From an uncultured Oscillospiraceae bacterium (GTDB taxonomy: Bacteria > Bacillota > Clostridia > Oscillospirales > Acutalibacteraceae), in contig CABQCM010000087.1 in assembly GCA_902462665.1 (NCBI GenBank), positions 1 to 6,507 of the forward strand: a stretch of 6,507 bases of DNA, given 5' to 3'. The notes below the pieces were generated by a model. It saw only the letters and a list, made by a program, of their open reading frames with translations, was not told where the DNA came from and searched no databases. The translations under genes were made by a program, and so were the position numbers. Positions 4,786 to 6,507 of the stretch are shown here, piece by piece (position 1 is the stretch's first letter; every line of letters starts with the position of its first letter).

Positions 4786-4802
4786 CCGCCCTTTCGGGCG
4801 GT
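4785..4802 (+). other. GC-rich hairpin at the pyrF stop codon
   Basis: ACCGCCC-tttc-GGGCGGT forms a perfect 7-bp stem beginning at the last base of the pyrF TGA. There is no T-run directly after, so it is not a standard intrinsic terminator. It could be an mRNA-stability or processing element between pyrF and pyrK. A T5 run at 4826-4830 preceded by GGCGG (4821-4825) allows an alternative pairing with CCGCC (4786-4790). Confidence 0.6.
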
Positions 4803-4846
4803 AGCTTGCAGTTTGACAGCGGCGGTTTTTCCGTCTGCGCAGCACA

Positions 4847-4861
4847 GGGCCGTCCCGGCCC
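4847..4861 (+). other. Small GC-rich hairpin just upstream of the pyrK ribosome binding site
   Basis: GGGCCG-tcc-CGGCCC (4847-4861) is a perfect 6-bp stem with a 3-nt loop. It ends 8 nt before the AGGA (4870-4873) that serves pyrK. It may insulate or tune pyrK translation, but this is inference from position only. Confidence 0.5.
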
Positions 4862-4879
4862 GGAAAGGCAGGATGCAGC

Positions 4880-5641
4880 ATGATTCAGGAAGTTTGCCGC
4901 GTGGTGGAGAATCGTTCCATTGCCGACGGCTTTTACAGCATGATGTTAGATGCGCCCCAAGCGGCGGCAGAGGCGCTGCCCGGACAGTTTGTCCATATCA
5001 CCTGCGAGGGAAGCCAGCTCTGTCGGCCGATTTCGATTTGCGAGGCCAGCGTGGACAAGGGAACTCTTCGCCTGGTATACCAGGTGCGGGGAACCGGCAC
5101 GGCCTGGATGTCCGGGCGCGACGTGGGGGAGTCTCTGCGAATTCTCGCCCCGCTAGGTCGGGGGTTTACCCCGCCCGACGGCATTCGGTATCCTGTGTTG
5201 GTGGGGGGCGGCCTTGGGGTTCCGCCCTTGCTGGAGCTGGCGAAGGGGCTGGAGCGGCCGGCCGCTCTGCTGGGATTTCGCAATGCCGGCGCGGCCATCC
5301 TCACGCAGGATTTTGAAGGTGTTGGCGCCAAGGTGAACATAGCGACCGACGACGGCTCGCTCGGTCGGCAGGGGCTGGTGACCGAGCTGCTTCGTGAGCG
5401 GATTGAGGCGGGCCAATGCGATTATATTGCCACCTGCGGTCCTCTTCCCATGCTGGCGGGGGTATCCGCTCTGGCGCAGGAATCAGGAATTCCCTGCCAG
5501 ATTTCTCTGGAAGAACGCATGGGCTGCGGGATGGGGGCTTGTCTGGTGTGCGTGTGTAAGGTGAAAAAGTCCGACGGCGAGGGCTATGCCCGAGTGTGCG
5601 CCGACGGCCCGGTGTTTTGGGCGCAGGAGGTGGTGTTGTAA
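4880..5641 (+). CDS. pyrK: Dihydroorotate dehydrogenase B, electron-transfer subunit
   Basis: This 253-residue iron-sulfur flavoprotein passes electrons from the FMN of PyrD to NAD+. It forms a PyrD2-PyrK2 complex in class 1B enzymes. The N-terminal FAD-binding beta-barrel contains RPISI (49-53) and GTGTAWMS (71-78). The NAD-binding half has the glycine-rich GGGLGVPPL (109-117) and CGPLPML (186-192). The C-terminal [2Fe-2S] site is C216-x4-C221-x2-C224-x15-C240, inside ERMGCGMGACLVC and ending near ADGPVF. The start is ATG 4880, with AGGA (4870-4873) 6 nt upstream. Its stop shares one base with the pyrD start (TAATG), as expected for subunits made in balanced amounts. The 94 bp gap after pyrF carries two hairpins. 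Confidence 0.97.
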   Translation: MIQEVCRVVENRSIADGFYSMMLDAPQAAAEALPGQFVHITCEGSQLCRPISICEASVDKGTLRLVYQVRGTGTAWMSGRDVGESLRILAPLGRGFTPPDGIRYPVLVGGGLGVPPLLELAKGLERPAALLGFRNAGAAILTQDFEGVGAKVNIATDDGSLGRQGLVTELLRERIEAGQCDYIATCGPLPMLAGVSALAQESGIPCQISLEERMGCGMGACLVCVCKVKKSDGEGYARVCADGPVFWAQEVVL

Positions 5642-6507
5642 TGGCCAACATGAATGTCAATATTGCGGGAACGGTTTTGAGCAATCCCCTCATTGCCGCG
5701 TCGGGAACCTTTGGTTTTGGTAGGGAATACGCCGAGCTGTATCCATTGTCGAAGCTGGGAGGCATCTCCTGCAAGGGCACCACGCTGCGCGAGCGTTTGG
5801 GGAATCCGCCGCCCCGCATTGCTGAGACTCCGTCGGGGATGCTCAATTCGGTGGGGCTGCAAAATCCCGGAATCGAGCATTTTGTCCGAAAGGATTTGCC
5901 GTGGATGCGCCGACAGGGGACGGCGATTATCGCCAATATCGCCGGTGCGACGGTGGAGGATTACTGCGAAGCGGTGTCGTGGCTTTTTGACGAGCCGGTC
6001 GACGCAGTGGAACTCAATATTTCCTGCCCGAATGTCAAAAAGGGAGGGGCTGCCTTTGGCTCCAGCGCGGCCAGCGCTGCGGGCATCACCCGGGAGGTGC
6101 GCGCCCGCTGCCGGCATCCGCTGTGGGTGAAACTTTCGCCCAATGTGGCGGATATCGCTTCCATCGCGCAGGCGGTGGAAGCCGAGGGTGCCGATGCGGT
6201 TTGCCTGATTAACACCCTCACTGGGATGCGCATTGATATCAACACCCGTCGTCCGATTCTGCGCAACAACACCGGCGGTATGTCCGGCCCCGCGGTGTTT
6301 CCCATTGCCGTGCGTATGGTTTGGGAAACGGCCCGCCGGGTGCGGATCCCGGTCATTGGCATGGGCGGAATTTCCACTTGGCAGGACGCGGTGGAAATGA
6401 TGCTGGCCGGGGCGTCGGCTTTTCAGGTCGGCACGGCGATTTTGAGCGATCCTTATGCGCCGCTGCGCATTTTGGAGGGGCTGGAGCACTATTTGGACGA
6501 GCATGGC
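5641..6507 (+). CDS. pyrD: Dihydroorotate dehydrogenase B, catalytic subunit (3' end beyond window)
   Basis: This FMN-containing cytosolic enzyme oxidises dihydroorotate to orotate and works with PyrK to use NAD+ (class 1B). 289 residues are present without a stop; the usual length is about 300-310, so only the C-terminal tip is missing. Visible landmarks are ASGTFGFG (20-27), K45 in SCKGTT, the orotate-binding MLNSVGLQNPG (67-77), and NISCPNV (126-132) with catalytic-base C129. A cysteine here is typical of class 1 enzymes. VKLSPN (163-168), GGMSGPA (212-218), GMGGI (240-244) and FQVGTA (261-266) follow for FMN binding. The start ATG 5641 overlaps the pyrK stop by 1 nt. AGGAGG (5625-5630) lies 10 nt upstream, within pyrK. 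In related clusters pyrE commonly follows. Confidence 0.97.
   Translation, partial: MANMNVNIAGTVLSNPLIAASGTFGFGREYAELYPLSKLGGISCKGTTLRERLGNPPPRIAETPSGMLNSVGLQNPGIEHFVRKDLPWMRRQGTAIIANIAGATVEDYCEAVSWLFDEPVDAVELNISCPNVKKGGAAFGSSAASAAGITREVRARCRHPLWVKLSPNVADIASIAQAVEAEGADAVCLINTLTGMRIDINTRRPILRNNTGGMSGPAVFPIAVRMVWETARRVRIPVIGMGGISTWQDAVEMMLAGASAFQVGTAILSDPYAPLRILEGLEHYLDEHG

Noticed and set aside
4813..4818. TTGACA as a -35 box for a pyrK promoter
   Set aside because: The sequence 17 bp downstream (TGCGCA at 4836-4841) does not resemble a -10 box.
5584..6504. 306-codon minus-strand frame opposite pyrD
   Set aside because: It is a shadow with His/Arg/Gly-rich composition; the plus strand encodes an unambiguous PyrD with the NISCPNV active site.

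Overview
The window reads as chromosomal DNA from a Gram-positive anaerobe of class Clostridia, probably an Oscillospiraceae/Ruminococcaceae-type gut bacterium. This is inferred from the pyrC-pyrF-pyrK-pyrD order, the NAD-linked class 1B dihydroorotate dehydrogenase pair (PyrK with a PyrDB-type PyrD), the type 2 PyrF, strong AGGAGG-like ribosome binding sites, and GC-rich coding DNA with AT-rich promoters. No species can be assigned from sequence alone.

Layout. (1) 1-106, minus strand: the first 35 codons of an unidentified gene that leaves the window, with a TTG start behind a perfect AGGAGG. (2) 107-547: a divergent, AT-rich intergenic region without a convincing gene. It carries a near-consensus SigA promoter (TTGACA, 17 bp, TATACT) for the next gene. 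(3) 548-1423: a YihY/BrkB-family six-helix membrane protein. (4) 1424-1697: a noncoding block packed with inverted repeats. It includes perfect hairpins with 12 and 13 bp arms, a three-way-junction fold, and three copies of TGGTATAAT (an extended -10 sequence), two on plus and one on minus. It looks like a mobile or dispersed palindromic repeat, or a structured leader with promoters. (5) 1698-2483: a YdcF/SanA/ElyC-family (DUF218) membrane protein, overlapping the next gene by 10 bp. (6) 2474-6507: pyrC, pyrF, pyrK and pyrD, the last cut by the window end about 10-20 codons short of a usual full length.

The four pyr genes cover three steps of de novo UMP synthesis. PyrC closes carbamoyl-aspartate to dihydroorotate. 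PyrD with its electron-transfer subunit PyrK oxidises dihydroorotate to orotate using NAD+. PyrF decarboxylates OMP to UMP. carAB, pyrB and pyrE are not in the window; pyrE commonly follows pyrD in such clusters. No PyrR-type attenuator was recognised, so how the operon is controlled is open. The best regulatory candidates are the palindromic block ahead of ydcF and smaller inverted repeats in the pyrC-pyrF and pyrF-pyrK gaps.

Most of the window is ordinary housekeeping sequence. The part worth a second look is the palindrome cluster at about 1446-1673, together with an unexpected 24-bp palindrome inside ydcF. No wholly new protein system is supported.
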